Below are positions 7,994 through 16,934 of a DNA stretch of 50,574 nt, in pieces. The notes under the pieces are model-generated. The model searched no databases. It was not told where the DNA came from and saw only the letters and a program-made list of their open reading frames with translations. Both the position numbers and the translations under genes were made by a program. Every line of letters starts with the position of its first letter. The stretch's first letter is position 1. The stretch comes from Sphaerisporangium sp. (lineage in GTDB: Bacteria; Actinomycetota; Actinomycetes; Streptosporangiales; Streptosporangiaceae). The stretch spans positions 1-50,574 of the forward strand of contig JAOPYI010000229.1 in assembly GCA_025964675.1 (NCBI GenBank). The letters are read 5' to 3'.

Positions 7994-9130
7994 ATGCTGT
8001 ACGGAACACCGGAGCTGGCATCCGCCGACAAGACCGTCCTGGGCGAGATCGAGGACATGCGGCGCGACCTGAAGTACCGCCTCGCGGAGTCCCATCGCTG
8101 GGACGGCCAGTTCAGGCGCCAGCTCCAGGCGCGGGCGATCCAGGGGTCCAATTCGATCGATGGCCACCGCGCCAGCGTGGAGGACATCGAGTCGATCATG
8201 TTCGGTGAGGAGCCTCTGGAGGCCTCGGCCGCCGTGATCCGCGAGATCGCCGGCTACCAGCAGGCGCTCACCTACATCCGGCACCTTTCTCTGGCTAGGT
8301 GCTTCCGCTTCGACACGGGTACATTGAACGCGCTCAACTTCATGATGATCGGCCATCACCAGAACAACAGCCCGGGAACGGTACGGCCGGGCGAAATCTA
8401 CGTCCGGTCCGCGACCGGCGAGGTCCTCTACGAGGGCCCCGACGCCGAAGACGTCCCGGAGTTGCTCGACGAGCTGATCAGGTGGCTCAACGTCGGAGAC
8501 CTGGAAGTCCCGAGCTACGTCCGCGCGGCCATGGCCCATCTCAACCTGGTGAAGATCCATCCCTGGCGCGAGGGCAACGGGCGGGGGTCTCGCGCGCTGC
8601 AGACGCTGGTACTCGGCCGGGACCAGATCACCACGCCGGAGTTCTCGTCCATCGAGGAATGGCTGGGCGAGGGGCGAACGACCTACGACTATCACGACGT
8701 TCTCGGTGAGGTCGACCGAAGGCGTTGGAGCCCGCACGGTGAGACGCTGCCCTGGGTGCGGTTCTGCCTGCGGGCGCACCACATGCAGGCCCAGCGGGTG
8801 CGGCGACGGCTCGCCGAGGCGGGGGAGGTGTGGCTCCTGCTGGGGGAGCAGGTCGACAAGGAGCGTCTTCACACCAGGTGCGTCGCGGCGCTCTACCAGG
8901 TGTTCGTGAGCAGGCGGCTCCGGCGCGGCACCTACCAGGCGGACGAGTCGCTGAGCCAGGGCCAGGCGGCACGCGACCTGCGGGAGCTGGCCGCCCGCGA
9001 CTGGCTCACACCATACGGCGAGACCAAGGGCCGGTTCTACGCCCCGGGCCCGAAGATGGAACGGGTGAAGGCGGAGTTCGCCGCCCGCATCGAGCCCCTC
9101 CGCGACCCGTACGAGCCGGCGTCGGCCTGA
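7994..9130 (+). CDS. Fic-domain protein (Fic/DOC, probable AMP transferase)
   Basis: 378-aa Fic-family protein. The active-site loop HPWREGNGRGSR (near residue 188) has every residue of the HPFx(D/E)GNGRxxR signature except Trp for Phe, so it is predicted to be catalytically competent, most likely transferring AMP to a target protein. An N-terminal inhibitory-helix motif typical of class II Fic proteins is visible near residue 52 as SNSIDG, with Asp where Glu is usual. The C-terminal part resembles the winged-helix region of Fic/DUF4172-like proteins. I use the ATG at 7994 (GAGG just upstream); an in-frame ATG at 7967 lies inside the palindrome. No antitoxin gene is adjacent, so in-cis inhibition is expected. 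Confidence 0.88.
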   Translation: MLYGTPELASADKTVLGEIEDMRRDLKYRLAESHRWDGQFRRQLQARAIQGSNSIDGHRASVEDIESIMFGEEPLEASAAVIREIAGYQQALTYIRHLSLARCFRFDTGTLNALNFMMIGHHQNNSPGTVRPGEIYVRSATGEVLYEGPDAEDVPELLDELIRWLNVGDLEVPSYVRAAMAHLNLVKIHPWREGNGRGSRALQTLVLGRDQITTPEFSSIEEWLGEGRTTYDYHDVLGEVDRRRWSPHGETLPWVRFCLRAHHMQAQRVRRRLAEAGEVWLLLGEQVDKERLHTRCVAALYQVFVSRRLRRGTYQADESLSQGQAARDLRELAARDWLTPYGETKGRFYAPGPKMERVKAEFAARIEPLRDPYEPASA

Positions 9131-9233
9131 CCAGGCGACCGGTGCGAAGGCCTGCCGGGTCGCACCCCGGCGGGCCGTGTCGGAGCAGGGGGATCCTTTT
9201 CAGCGGGCGCCCGGCCGAGTAGCGTTCGGTTTT

Positions 9234-10769
9234 ATGCATCCGGGAGCAGTGGCAGCGCAGACACCGGGCAAGCCCGCCGTGATCATGGCCGGCTCTGGGC
9301 GGGTGGTCACCTATCGCGAGCTGGACGAGGAGTCCAACCGGCTCGCCCGGTTCTTCCGCTCGGCGGGGCTGCGGCCGGGTGACCACATCGCTTTCATGCT
9401 GGAGAACCACCCGCTGTTCTTCGTGGTCGCGTGGGCCGCCCACCGCTCCGGGCTGTACTACACGGCGATCAGCTCCCGCCTCCAGGCCGACGAGCTCGCC
9501 TACATCGTCGGCGACTGCGAGGCGAAGGTCTTCATCACCTCGGCGGCGCTCGCCGACGTCGCCGTCTCGATCACGCGGGCGACCCCGGATGTCCAGGTCA
9601 GGCTCATGATCGACGGCGTCGCCCCCGGCTTCGAGCCGTACGAGGCGGCGGTGGCCGCGCAGCCCGCGACCCCCCTCGAGGACGAGTGCCAGGGGACGGA
9701 CATGCTGTACTCGTCCGGCACGACCGGGCGGCCGAAGGGGGTCAAGCTCCGGCTGAGCAAGGTGCCGCTCGACGTCCCCGGCGGGTTGCTGCAGCTGGTG
9801 CGGTTCCTGTTCGCTCCGTCGGCCGACTCGGTGTACCTGTCACCCGCTCCGCTGTACCACGCCGCTCCGCTGCGCTACTGCATGGCGTTCCAGCGGATCG
9901 GCGCGACCATCGTGGTGATGGAGAGGTTCGACCCCGAGCAGGCGCTCGCGCTGATCGAGAAGTACGGTGTCACGCACTCGCAGTGGGTGCCGACGATGTT
10001 CATCAAGATGCTCAGGCTGCCGGAGGCGGTGCGGGGGAAGTACGACCTGTCGTCGCTGACCTGCGCCATCCACGCCGGCGCGCCCTGCCCCGTGCCGGTA
10101 AAGGAGCAGATGATCGACTGGTGGGGCCCGATCGTCCACGAGTACTACGCGGGCACGGAGGGCAACGGCTTCCTGTACGTCGGCTCGGAGGAGTGGCTGA
10201 GTCACAAGGGCACGGTCGGCCGCCCGTTGCTCGGCGTCACGCATGTCTGCGACGAGAACGGCGACGACCTTCCGCCGGGCGAGCACGGGACGGTGTACTT
10301 CGCCGACGGTGCCCGGTTCGAGTACCACGGCGACCCGGCCAAGACCTTGGCCTCCCAGGATCCGAAGGGCCGGGGCTGGACCACGCTCGGGGACATCGGC
10401 TACCTGGACGAGGACGGTTTCCTCTACCTCACCGACCGCCGCTCGTACATGATCATCTCTGGTGGCGTGAACATCTACCCGCAGGAGGCGGAGAACGTCC
10501 TGTCGGTCCACCCCAAGGTCGCGGACGTCGCGGTCTTCGGCGTCCCGGACCAGGAGATGGGCGAGGCGGTCAAGGCCGTGGTGGAGCCCGCCGACCCGGC
10601 GGAGGCGGGACCCGCGCTGGCGGCGGAGCTGATCGAGTACTGCCGGGCACACCTCGCCCACTACAAGTGCCCGAGGTCGGTCGACTTCAGGGCCGAGCTT
10701 CCCCGCCATCCCACGGGCAAGCTCTACAAGCGGCTGCTCAAGGATGAATACTGGCCCACCGGCCCCTGA
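9234..10769 (+). CDS. AMP-dependent acyl-CoA synthetase (FadD-like)
   Basis: 511-aa ANL-superfamily adenylating enzyme, predicted to activate a fatty or other carboxylic acid to its acyl-CoA. The P-loop-like A3 motif YSSGTTGRPKG is near residue 160, the A5 motif YAGTEG and the hinge/A8 block (DRRSYMIISGGVNIYP) follow, and the C-terminal catalytic Lys is in PTGKLYKRLL. The ATG at 9234 fits the family N-terminus but lacks a clear ribosome site; a GTG at 9177 in the same frame would add 19 residues. It stands alone after fic, and its last 46 nt overlap the convergent astacin gene. Confidence 0.9.
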   Translation: MHPGAVAAQTPGKPAVIMAGSGRVVTYRELDEESNRLARFFRSAGLRPGDHIAFMLENHPLFFVVAWAAHRSGLYYTAISSRLQADELAYIVGDCEAKVFITSAALADVAVSITRATPDVQVRLMIDGVAPGFEPYEAAVAAQPATPLEDECQGTDMLYSSGTTGRPKGVKLRLSKVPLDVPGGLLQLVRFLFAPSADSVYLSPAPLYHAAPLRYCMAFQRIGATIVVMERFDPEQALALIEKYGVTHSQWVPTMFIKMLRLPEAVRGKYDLSSLTCAIHAGAPCPVPVKEQMIDWWGPIVHEYYAGTEGNGFLYVGSEEWLSHKGTVGRPLLGVTHVCDENGDDLPPGEHGTVYFADGARFEYHGDPAKTLASQDPKGRGWTTLGDIGYLDEDGFLYLTDRRSYMIISGGVNIYPQEAENVLSVHPKVADVAVFGVPDQEMGEAVKAVVEPADPAEAGPALAAELIEYCRAHLAHYKCPRSVDFRAELPRHPTGKLYKRLLKDEYWPTGP

Positions 10770-11734
10770 ATCACCACGGGCGCGGGTCTCGCGGGGCAGC
10801 CGTAAAGGGTGCGGACGGCGACCAGGTCCGCCGGGCTGAAACCGGCTCTCTGGCCGATCTCGACGGGAACCGCCGGCACCAGCGTGTCCAGCCCGTTGGC
10901 GCTGAAGAATTTCTTTCCGTACAGCATCACCGAACCGTAGTCGAGGACGCCGAAAAGCCGGTTCTGCGGCGGGACGAGCCTTTGGAACTGGGGTTCGTAG
11001 CCCTTTATCACATTCTCCAGATGGACGGTCACCGCCGAGTCCCGGTCGGAACGGGAATGCTCGTGGTAGAACCCGATCGCGTGCATCAACTCGTGGATGG
11101 CGATGCCTTTCCGCTCGCATCCGCTCCCGATCGAGACGTCCTGCGCCATGGGGCCCACCCGTCCCACGTACGAGTAACAACCGTTACCGGGGAATATGTT
11201 GAGATAACTGTCCTCTTGGGTACGGGGAATGAAACGTATGCACGTGTTCTCGTGGAAGTCCTTCATCGCCTGGGTGATCGCTTCGCGGGCCACAGGGGAC
11301 AGGAGGGGGGACAGGACGTAGGGAACCTTGTCGCCCGGCCACAGGGCCCCGGCCTGCGTCGTGGCGGCCCCCGCCGAGGGGCGGCGGCAGTTCCCCGACT
11401 GGCGTGAAGGGCCGGGGAACTCCGGGATCGGCTCGGGCGAGGTCTCGGGGATATCTGTGACGTTGGGAAATACGCCAGGCATCTGAATCTTCCCGGAGGC
11501 GGCGTCGGTGGGTGTTCCGATGACGATGTCACCCTCCGTCACGGCGTGCCCGTCTATGTCGACGTACCCGATTGTATGGGGATGTCCGGTGATGTCTGGA
11601 GTGGTAACGGAAAGGCCGGGGCGACCGGTTTGCTGCTGCCATAGCGGGTCCTCAGGGTCCTCTTCGGCCGCGGCTGGAGAGACCCCCATCGCGAGCCCGA
11701 ACAGCGCCACCACCGATATAATGATATGTCTCAT
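10724..11734 (-). CDS. secreted astacin-like (M12A) zinc metallopeptidase
   Basis: 336-aa predicted extracellular protease. Residues 1-23 form a signal peptide (hydrophobic core ending in SPAAA). The mature protein carries the full astacin zinc motif HELMHAIGFYHEHSR near residue 210 (HExxHxxGxxHE) and the Met-turn YGSVMLYG with the conserved Tyr zinc ligand, so it should be active. A roughly 90-residue pro-like region precedes the catalytic domain, consistent with a zymogen. The ATG at 11734 has GGGGG 8 nt upstream. The 3' end overlaps the acyl-CoA synthetase gene by 46 nt on the opposite strand. Astacins are well known in animals and scattered in bacteria. Confidence 0.9.
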   Translation of the reverse strand: MRHIIISVVALFGLAMGVSPAAAEEDPEDPLWQQQTGRPGLSVTTPDITGHPHTIGYVDIDGHAVTEGDIVIGTPTDAASGKIQMPGVFPNVTDIPETSPEPIPEFPGPSRQSGNCRRPSAGAATTQAGALWPGDKVPYVLSPLLSPVAREAITQAMKDFHENTCIRFIPRTQEDSYLNIFPGNGCYSYVGRVGPMAQDVSIGSGCERKGIAIHELMHAIGFYHEHSRSDRDSAVTVHLENVIKGYEPQFQRLVPPQNRLFGVLDYGSVMLYGKKFFSANGLDTLVPAVPVEIGQRAGFSPADLVAVRTLYGCPARPAPVVIQGPVGQYSSLSSRL

Positions 11735-12091
11735 TTAATTACCCCCGAGAGTGCCCGTAACGGTTCACAGGCCGTCGCTCGTGAAATCTACCCTGGCGAT
11801 CACCCGGCACTCCAGGAATGGCACGGCCCGCCCGTGGCCGAGAAGAATTCCCCGATATCCGCTTCACGGGCATTCGCGGGGATGGCCATGGGGCGCAGGC
11901 CGGTGACCCTGAGACGGCCGTCAGGGCCGCCTCGCGGGCGGTCCATGTCCCCGCTCGGCACGGTGCGGCACGTTCAGCAAACGTCCAGTCAGGGCTTAGG
12001 CAGCTCTTATCGCCGATTTGTCATGATTGATTTACCGGTCCGAAGCCGGCCGCCGCAATAGCGGCGGGTGCGGATGACCTTAGGGGTACAG
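11735..12091. promoter_or_regulatory. 357-bp divergent intergenic region, astacin / HtrA-like protease
   Basis: No credible gene is visible here. It must hold the divergent promoters of two secreted or surface proteases. AT-rich pockets lie at 11995-12045 and just before the astacin start. A strong ribosome site (AGGGG, 5 nt before the ATG) precedes the HtrA-like gene. I could not identify operators. Confidence 0.4.
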
Positions 12092-13429
12092 ATGAGCACC
12101 GAAGACCCGCGTGAGCAGTCGACGGGAAACACCACACCGGCCGAGGCGCCGGGTTCGCGGGGATGGACCCAGTTTGGCCAGACCCCGCCCGAGGCCGGCG
12201 GTTACCAGAACCAATGGAGTCCGCCGGGGCACCCCGCCGGCGACACCCAGCGCATCCCCCTCCAGGCCGGCGGCGTGACGGCTCCGTGGTGGACGACCGG
12301 CCGCAAGGCCGTGGCCGGACTCGCCCTCGCGGCCGTGGCGGTCGGGGGCGGGGCCGCGGGGGCCTTCGTCGCGACCGCCGTCGCCGGGAACGCCACCGTG
12401 ACCTCCAGCCCCATCGTCAGGCCCGCCTCCAACTCCAGCGTGTCGACCGTGGCGGACGTGGCGCGAGCCGTGCAACCCTCGGTGGTTTCGATCACGGTCA
12501 CCGCCGCCGGCGGTCAGGTCGAGGGCTCGGGCGTGGTCCTGTCCGGCGACGGCTTGATCCTCACCAACAACCACGTGGTCGCGGACATCGGGCAGAACGC
12601 CAAGGTCCAGGTGAAGTTCAGCGACGGCAGGACCGCCAACGCCACCATCGTGGGCACCGACCCCGCCACCGACCTCGCGGTCGTCCGGGCGGAGAACGTC
12701 TCAGGGCTCACCCAGGCGACGCTCGGGGACAGCGACGGGCTGAAGGTCGGCGACTCCGTGCTCGCCATCGGCAGCCCCCTCGGGCTCGCGGGCTCGGTGA
12801 CGGCCGGCATCGTGAGCGCGCTGGACCGCACGCTGACCGTCGGCGGCCAGTCGCAGCAGCAACAGCAGTTGCCGCCCGGCTGGGGCCAGGGCGGCTTGGG
12901 CCAGCAACAGCAGCAACAGCAGCAGCAGCCGCAGAGCTCGGGTACGACGATCGGCGGTGCGATCCAGACCGACGCCGCGATCAACCCCGGCAACTCCGGC
13001 GGCGCCCTGGTCGACGCCTCGGGACAGGTGGTCGGCATCAACAGTGCCATCGCTACCAACGGAGGCGACGGCAACATCGGCGTGGGCTTCGCGATCCCGA
13101 TCAACACCGCGCACCAGGTGGCCGACCAGCTCATCAAGACGGGCAAGGCCACGCACGCGTTCCTCGGCGTCAACCTCGCCGACGCCACAGGGGGCGCCGA
13201 GGGGGCCGTGATCGGCTCGGTGCAGAGCGGCAGCCCGGCCGAGCAGGCGGGGCTCAAGGCGGGCGACCTGATCATCAAGATCAACGGCAAGCCGGTCGCG
13301 GGGGCGGACACGGTGGTGGGCGCCGTTCGCGGGTACAAACCAGGCACGAAGGTCGCGCTGACCTACGTGCGCAACGGCTCGACCGCCACGGTCACGGTCA
13401 CTTTGACCGAGAAGACCACCACGGGCTGA
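12092..13429 (+). CDS. HtrA/DegP-like membrane-anchored serine protease with PDZ domain
   Basis: 445-aa protease for extracytoplasmic protein quality control. A proline/glycine-rich cytoplasmic N-terminus (1-70) is followed by one transmembrane helix (about 73-100) and a trypsin-like domain. The triad is His in TNNHVVAD (about 160), Asp in ATDLAVVR (about 193) and Ser in NPGNSGGAL (about 302). A single PDZ domain forms the C-terminus (about 350-440). Between the Asp and Ser motifs lies a Gln/Gly-rich insertion (about 252-288). The start is the ATG at 12092 with AGGGG upstream. Membrane-anchored HtrA proteins of this layout are common in actinobacteria. Confidence 0.93.
   Translation: MSTEDPREQSTGNTTPAEAPGSRGWTQFGQTPPEAGGYQNQWSPPGHPAGDTQRIPLQAGGVTAPWWTTGRKAVAGLALAAVAVGGGAAGAFVATAVAGNATVTSSPIVRPASNSSVSTVADVARAVQPSVVSITVTAAGGQVEGSGVVLSGDGLILTNNHVVADIGQNAKVQVKFSDGRTANATIVGTDPATDLAVVRAENVSGLTQATLGDSDGLKVGDSVLAIGSPLGLAGSVTAGIVSALDRTLTVGGQSQQQQQLPPGWGQGGLGQQQQQQQQQPQSSGTTIGGAIQTDAAINPGNSGGALVDASGQVVGINSAIATNGGDGNIGVGFAIPINTAHQVADQLIKTGKATHAFLGVNLADATGGAEGAVIGSVQSGSPAEQAGLKAGDLIIKINGKPVAGADTVVGAVRGYKPGTKVALTYVRNGSTATVTVTLTEKTTTG
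12849..12936 (+). repeat. CAG/CAA-rich tract encoding a polyglutamine loop
   Basis: Two clusters of CAG/CAA codons (12849-12869 and 12901-12936) separated by a Pro/Gly/Trp segment encode Gln runs of five and nine residues in the protease loop between the Asp and Ser motifs. Mixed CAG and CAA codons argue against very recent slippage. Confidence 0.8.
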
Positions 13430-13442
13430 GCGCGTCAGAGCT

Positions 13443-13483
13443 GGATTTGCCGCCGGGAACGCTGCGGGCCCGGCGGCAAGTCC
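13443..13483. terminator. bidirectional terminator, HtrA gene / cydC
   Basis: Arms 13443-13457 and 13469-13483 pair over 15 bp (one T-G wobble) around an 11-nt loop, between two converging genes, followed by a short AT stretch. Confidence 0.75.
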
Positions 13484-13517
13484 ATTACTGACCGGGGCGC
13501 TATCGTTGGTGATCGTT

Positions 13518-15263
13518 CTAGCCGGTCCGGGCGGTCAGGGCTTCCGAGCGCCACACGTCCCGGTAGTAGCCGGGCGTGGCCACGAGCTCGTCGTGGTGAC
13601 CTCGCTGCACGACCCGCCCGTCCTCAAGGACGATGATCTCGTCGACGCCTTCGAGACCGTGCAGGCGGTGGGTGACCAGCAGCGTCGTACGGCCGTGCGT
13701 GACATCGAGGAGGTCGGCCATCAGCGCGTCGGCCGTGGCGCCGTCCAGGGATTCGGCGGGCTCGTCCAGCAGCAGCACGTCGGGGTCGCGCAGGAGTGCG
13801 CGGGCCAGCGCGAGCCGCTGGAGCTGACCGCCGGAGACCGTACGGCCGTCCTCGCCGAGCGTCGCGTCCCAGCCGGTGCGCTCGACCCAGGTGTCCAGGC
13901 GCGCCCGGTGCACCGCCCGCGCCAGCTCCTCCTCATCGGCCTCGGGACCCGCCAGCCTCAGGTTGTCGCGCAGTGAGGCCCGGAAGACGTACGGGTCCTG
14001 CGTGAGGCCGGTGATCCGCTCGCGCACGTCGTCGGGGGACAGGTCGCCGATGGCGGTGCCGTTGATCAGGATGTCCCCGGACTCGAAGTCGGCGGTGCGC
14101 ATCAGCGCGGACAGCAGCGTGCTCTTCCCCGCCCCGCTCGGCCCCACCACTGCCACGCGCCTGCCGGGTGTCAGGGTAAGTGAGACCCCGTCGAGGGCGG
14201 CGGCCCTGCCCGCGGCGTGGCGCACCACCAGGTCCCGTACCTGGACGGTCAACGGCGCCTCCGGCGGCGCGGCGGCCACGGCGGGCTCGGGGACGACGGG
14301 CGGCGTGGCCCGGATCTCCCTCAGCCTGCGCAGCGCCGCCGTCACCCCGGCGAACCGCTCACCCGCGGCGGCGAGCGGCAGGATGGGCTCGAACGACACC
14401 AGGGCGGTCAGGGCCAGGACGGCGGTGGGCACCTGTCCGATCCCGGCCCGCAGCGCCACCAGCACGATCCCCGCCACGGTGAGCCCCTGGACGAGCGTGC
14501 CCAACGCGAGGGCGGCGGCGTTCGCCCTGGACCGCCGCCGTTCGAGCGCCGCCAGCCTCGCGCCGGCCTCCGCGGAGGCGGCGAGCGCCTGCTCTCCGGC
14601 CCCGTAGGCGGCCAGGTCGGCGGCCCCGTGCACCAGGTCGGCGACCCGGGCCGCCAGCTCGGCCCGCGCGGGTGCGAGCCGAGCCGACCAGCGCCTGGCG
14701 GCGACGGCCGTAGCGGCGGGCAGCAGCAGCCCGGCGACGAGCAGTCCCGCGAGCAGCACGAGCGCGGCGGCGGGAAGCAGGAACACAGCGAGCGTCACGG
14801 CGGCGACGGCGGTGACCGTGGCGGCGACTGCGGGCAGCAGGCAGCGGACCAGCAGGTCCTGGACGGCGTCGGTGTCGTCCACCATCCGGCTCAGCAGGTC
14901 GGCGCCCCGGTGGCTGAGCGGTCCGGACGGGATGAGGGCCTCGTACAGCCTCTCGCGCGTGGTCGCCTGGGCGCGCAGCGCCACATCGTGCCCGGCGAGG
15001 CGCTCACCGTAGCGGAAGACGCCACGGCTGGTCGCGAAGGCGCGTACGGCGACGATCGCCACGCTGAGTGCGGCGAGCGGGGGTTGCTCGGCCGCCCGCG
15101 TGATCATCCAGGCGGCCGCAGCGATCAGCCCGAGCGCGGCCAGCTCGGCGGCGGCTCCCGCGGCGGCGGCGGTCAGCAGCCGCCCGCCCATCCCCCTCAG
15201 CGGGCCACCCGCCCGGCGAATCGGTCGCCCGCCGATCTGCGGCGCGAGCGGGTCAGGCGTCAT
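13518..15263 (-). CDS. cydC: thiol reductant ABC exporter subunit CydC
   Basis: 581-aa half-ABC transporter with about six membrane helices (residues 20-310) and a C-terminal ATPase: Walker A GPSGAGKST, signature VSGGQLQR, Walker B VLLLDEPAESLD and H-loop VTHRL. With CydD it forms the heterodimer that exports cysteine/glutathione-type thiols or handles heme, needed to assemble cytochrome bd. It is the last gene of cydABDC; its ATG overlaps the cydD stop by 4 nt, implying coupled translation and equal subunit dosage. Confidence 0.93.
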   Translation of the reverse strand: MTPDPLAPQIGGRPIRRAGGPLRGMGGRLLTAAAAGAAAELAALGLIAAAAWMITRAAEQPPLAALSVAIVAVRAFATSRGVFRYGERLAGHDVALRAQATTRERLYEALIPSGPLSHRGADLLSRMVDDTDAVQDLLVRCLLPAVAATVTAVAAVTLAVFLLPAAALVLLAGLLVAGLLLPAATAVAARRWSARLAPARAELAARVADLVHGAADLAAYGAGEQALAASAEAGARLAALERRRSRANAAALALGTLVQGLTVAGIVLVALRAGIGQVPTAVLALTALVSFEPILPLAAAGERFAGVTAALRRLREIRATPPVVPEPAVAAAPPEAPLTVQVRDLVVRHAAGRAAALDGVSLTLTPGRRVAVVGPSGAGKSTLLSALMRTADFESGDILINGTAIGDLSPDDVRERITGLTQDPYVFRASLRDNLRLAGPEADEEELARAVHRARLDTWVERTGWDATLGEDGRTVSGGQLQRLALARALLRDPDVLLLDEPAESLDGATADALMADLLDVTHGRTTLLVTHRLHGLEGVDEIIVLEDGRVVQRGHHDELVATPGYYRDVWRSEALTARTG

Positions 15264-16927
15264 CGTCGGCCTCCGAGCGCGAGCCGGTCGGACACGATCT
15301 TTCCGGACTCCACGCGGATCACCCGGTCGGCCAGCTCGATCATCGCGGGACGGTGGGCGACGATGACCGCGGTCCGGCCGGCGGCGAGGGTTCTGGTGGC
15401 CTCGACGATCGCGGCCTCGCTCCTGCCGTCGAGGCGCGCGGTCGGCTCGTCCAGCAGCAGCATCTCGGCGCCCGGGCGGCAGAAGGCCCGGGCCAGCGCG
15501 ACGCGCTGGCGCTGCCCCGCCGACAGGTCCGCCCCGCGCTCGCCGACGACGGTCGCGTACCCCTCGGGGAGGGCTTCCACGAACTCGGCGGCCCCGGCAG
15601 CGGCGGCGGCCGTGCGGACCTCCTCGGGGGAGGCCGACGAGCCGAGCCGGATGTTGTCGGCCACAGAGGTCGCGAACAGGTGGGGCCGCTGGGGCACGAA
15701 CGCCAGACGCCGGCGCCAGACGTCGTGGTCGAGGCCGGCGAGGTCGACGCCGCCGACGAGGACCCGTCCCTCGGAGGGGGTCACGAAGCCGAGCAGCAGG
15801 TGGAGGAGGGTGCTCTTGCCGGCGCCGCTCTCGCCCACCAGCGCCACCAGCTCGCCCGGCGAGACGACGAGCGACACGCCCTCGAGCGCGGGGTCCGTGC
15901 GGCCGGGGTAGCGGACCGTGACGTTCTCCAGCCGGATCTCCGGCACGCCCGCCGGGAGTGCGGCGAGGTCCCCGCGGGACGCCGGCTCTTCACCGGAGGA
16001 TCCTTCCAGGACGGCGAAGGTCTGGTCGGCCGCGGCGACGCCTTCCATGGCGGCGTGGAACTTCGTGCCGACCGCCCGGAGCGGGATGTAGGCCTCAGGG
16101 GCGAGGAGCAGGACGAGCAGGGCCGTACGCAGGTCGAGCGAGCCCGACAGCAGGCGCAGCCCGACCGGCACGGCGACCAGGGCCAGGGACAGCGAGGCGA
16201 CCAGTTCGAGTACCAGCGAGGACAGGAAGGCGACGCGGAGCGTCCGCATGGTGGCGGACCGGTGCGCGTCGGCCACCTGCTGGATCACCGTCGCCTGGTA
16301 GCGGGCCCGTCCGAACGCGCGGAGCGTCGGGAGGCCGCGCACGACGTCGAGGAAATGGCCGCCGAGGCGGGACAGGGCCCGCCACTGCCTCTCGGTGACC
16401 ACCTTGGTCTGCCATCCGACCAGCGCCCCGAAGACCGGGATCAGGGGAAGGGTCACAAGGACGATGACGGCGGTGCCGAGATCGGCCGCGAACAGCCGGA
16501 CCAGCACGGCAACGGGCACCACACCGGCCACAGCCACCGCGGGAAGATATCCGGTGATGTAGGGGTCCAGCGCGTCCAGGCCCCGCCCAGCCAGCGTGAC
16601 CAGCTCGCCGGAACGGTGGCCGGTGAGCCGGGCGGGCCCGAGATCGCGCAGCCGTGACAGCAGCCGGTGCCGTAGCACCGACTTCAGGGCCGTGGCCGTA
16701 CGGCCTGCGGCGACCCCTTGGAGCAGGCCGGACAGCGCCCGCGCGACGACCACGGCGGCCAGCGGGAGCAGCGCCATGGTCGTGAGGCCGCCCGACAGCA
16801 CGCCGGAGAGCAACTCGGCCTGCGCCAGGACCAGCAGCCCCCCGAGCACGGCCGCCATGACGCAGACCAGCAGGTGACGGCGTACCGTCCGCTCGGCCCG
16901 CGCCAGGCGCAGGAGATCTTTGTGCAT
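15260..16927 (-). CDS. cydD: thiol reductant ABC exporter subunit CydD
   Basis: 555-aa half-ABC transporter: a hydrophobic N-terminal half (about six helices, residues 25-300) and an ATPase half with Walker A GESGAGKST, signature LSAGQRQR, Walker B MLLLDEPTARLD and H-loop IVAHR. It is the partner of CydC in cytochrome bd maturation. The ATG at 16927 has AGGGA 4 nt upstream, and the N-terminus MHKDLLRLAR is family-like; the frame extends 13 codons further with no support. It begins 7 nt after the cydB stop. Confidence 0.93.
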   Translation of the reverse strand: MHKDLLRLARAERTVRRHLLVCVMAAVLGGLLVLAQAELLSGVLSGGLTTMALLPLAAVVVARALSGLLQGVAAGRTATALKSVLRHRLLSRLRDLGPARLTGHRSGELVTLAGRGLDALDPYITGYLPAVAVAGVVPVAVLVRLFAADLGTAVIVLVTLPLIPVFGALVGWQTKVVTERQWRALSRLGGHFLDVVRGLPTLRAFGRARYQATVIQQVADAHRSATMRTLRVAFLSSLVLELVASLSLALVAVPVGLRLLSGSLDLRTALLVLLLAPEAYIPLRAVGTKFHAAMEGVAAADQTFAVLEGSSGEEPASRGDLAALPAGVPEIRLENVTVRYPGRTDPALEGVSLVVSPGELVALVGESGAGKSTLLHLLLGFVTPSEGRVLVGGVDLAGLDHDVWRRRLAFVPQRPHLFATSVADNIRLGSSASPEEVRTAAAAAGAAEFVEALPEGYATVVGERGADLSAGQRQRVALARAFCRPGAEMLLLDEPTARLDGRSEAAIVEATRTLAAGRTAVIVAHRPAMIELADRVIRVESGKIVSDRLALGGRR

Positions 16928-16934
16928 CGGTTCC

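Noticed and set aside
7994-9130. Fic protein as part of a toxin-antitoxin pair
   Set aside because: No small antitoxin gene is adjacent, and an in-cis inhibitory helix motif is present.
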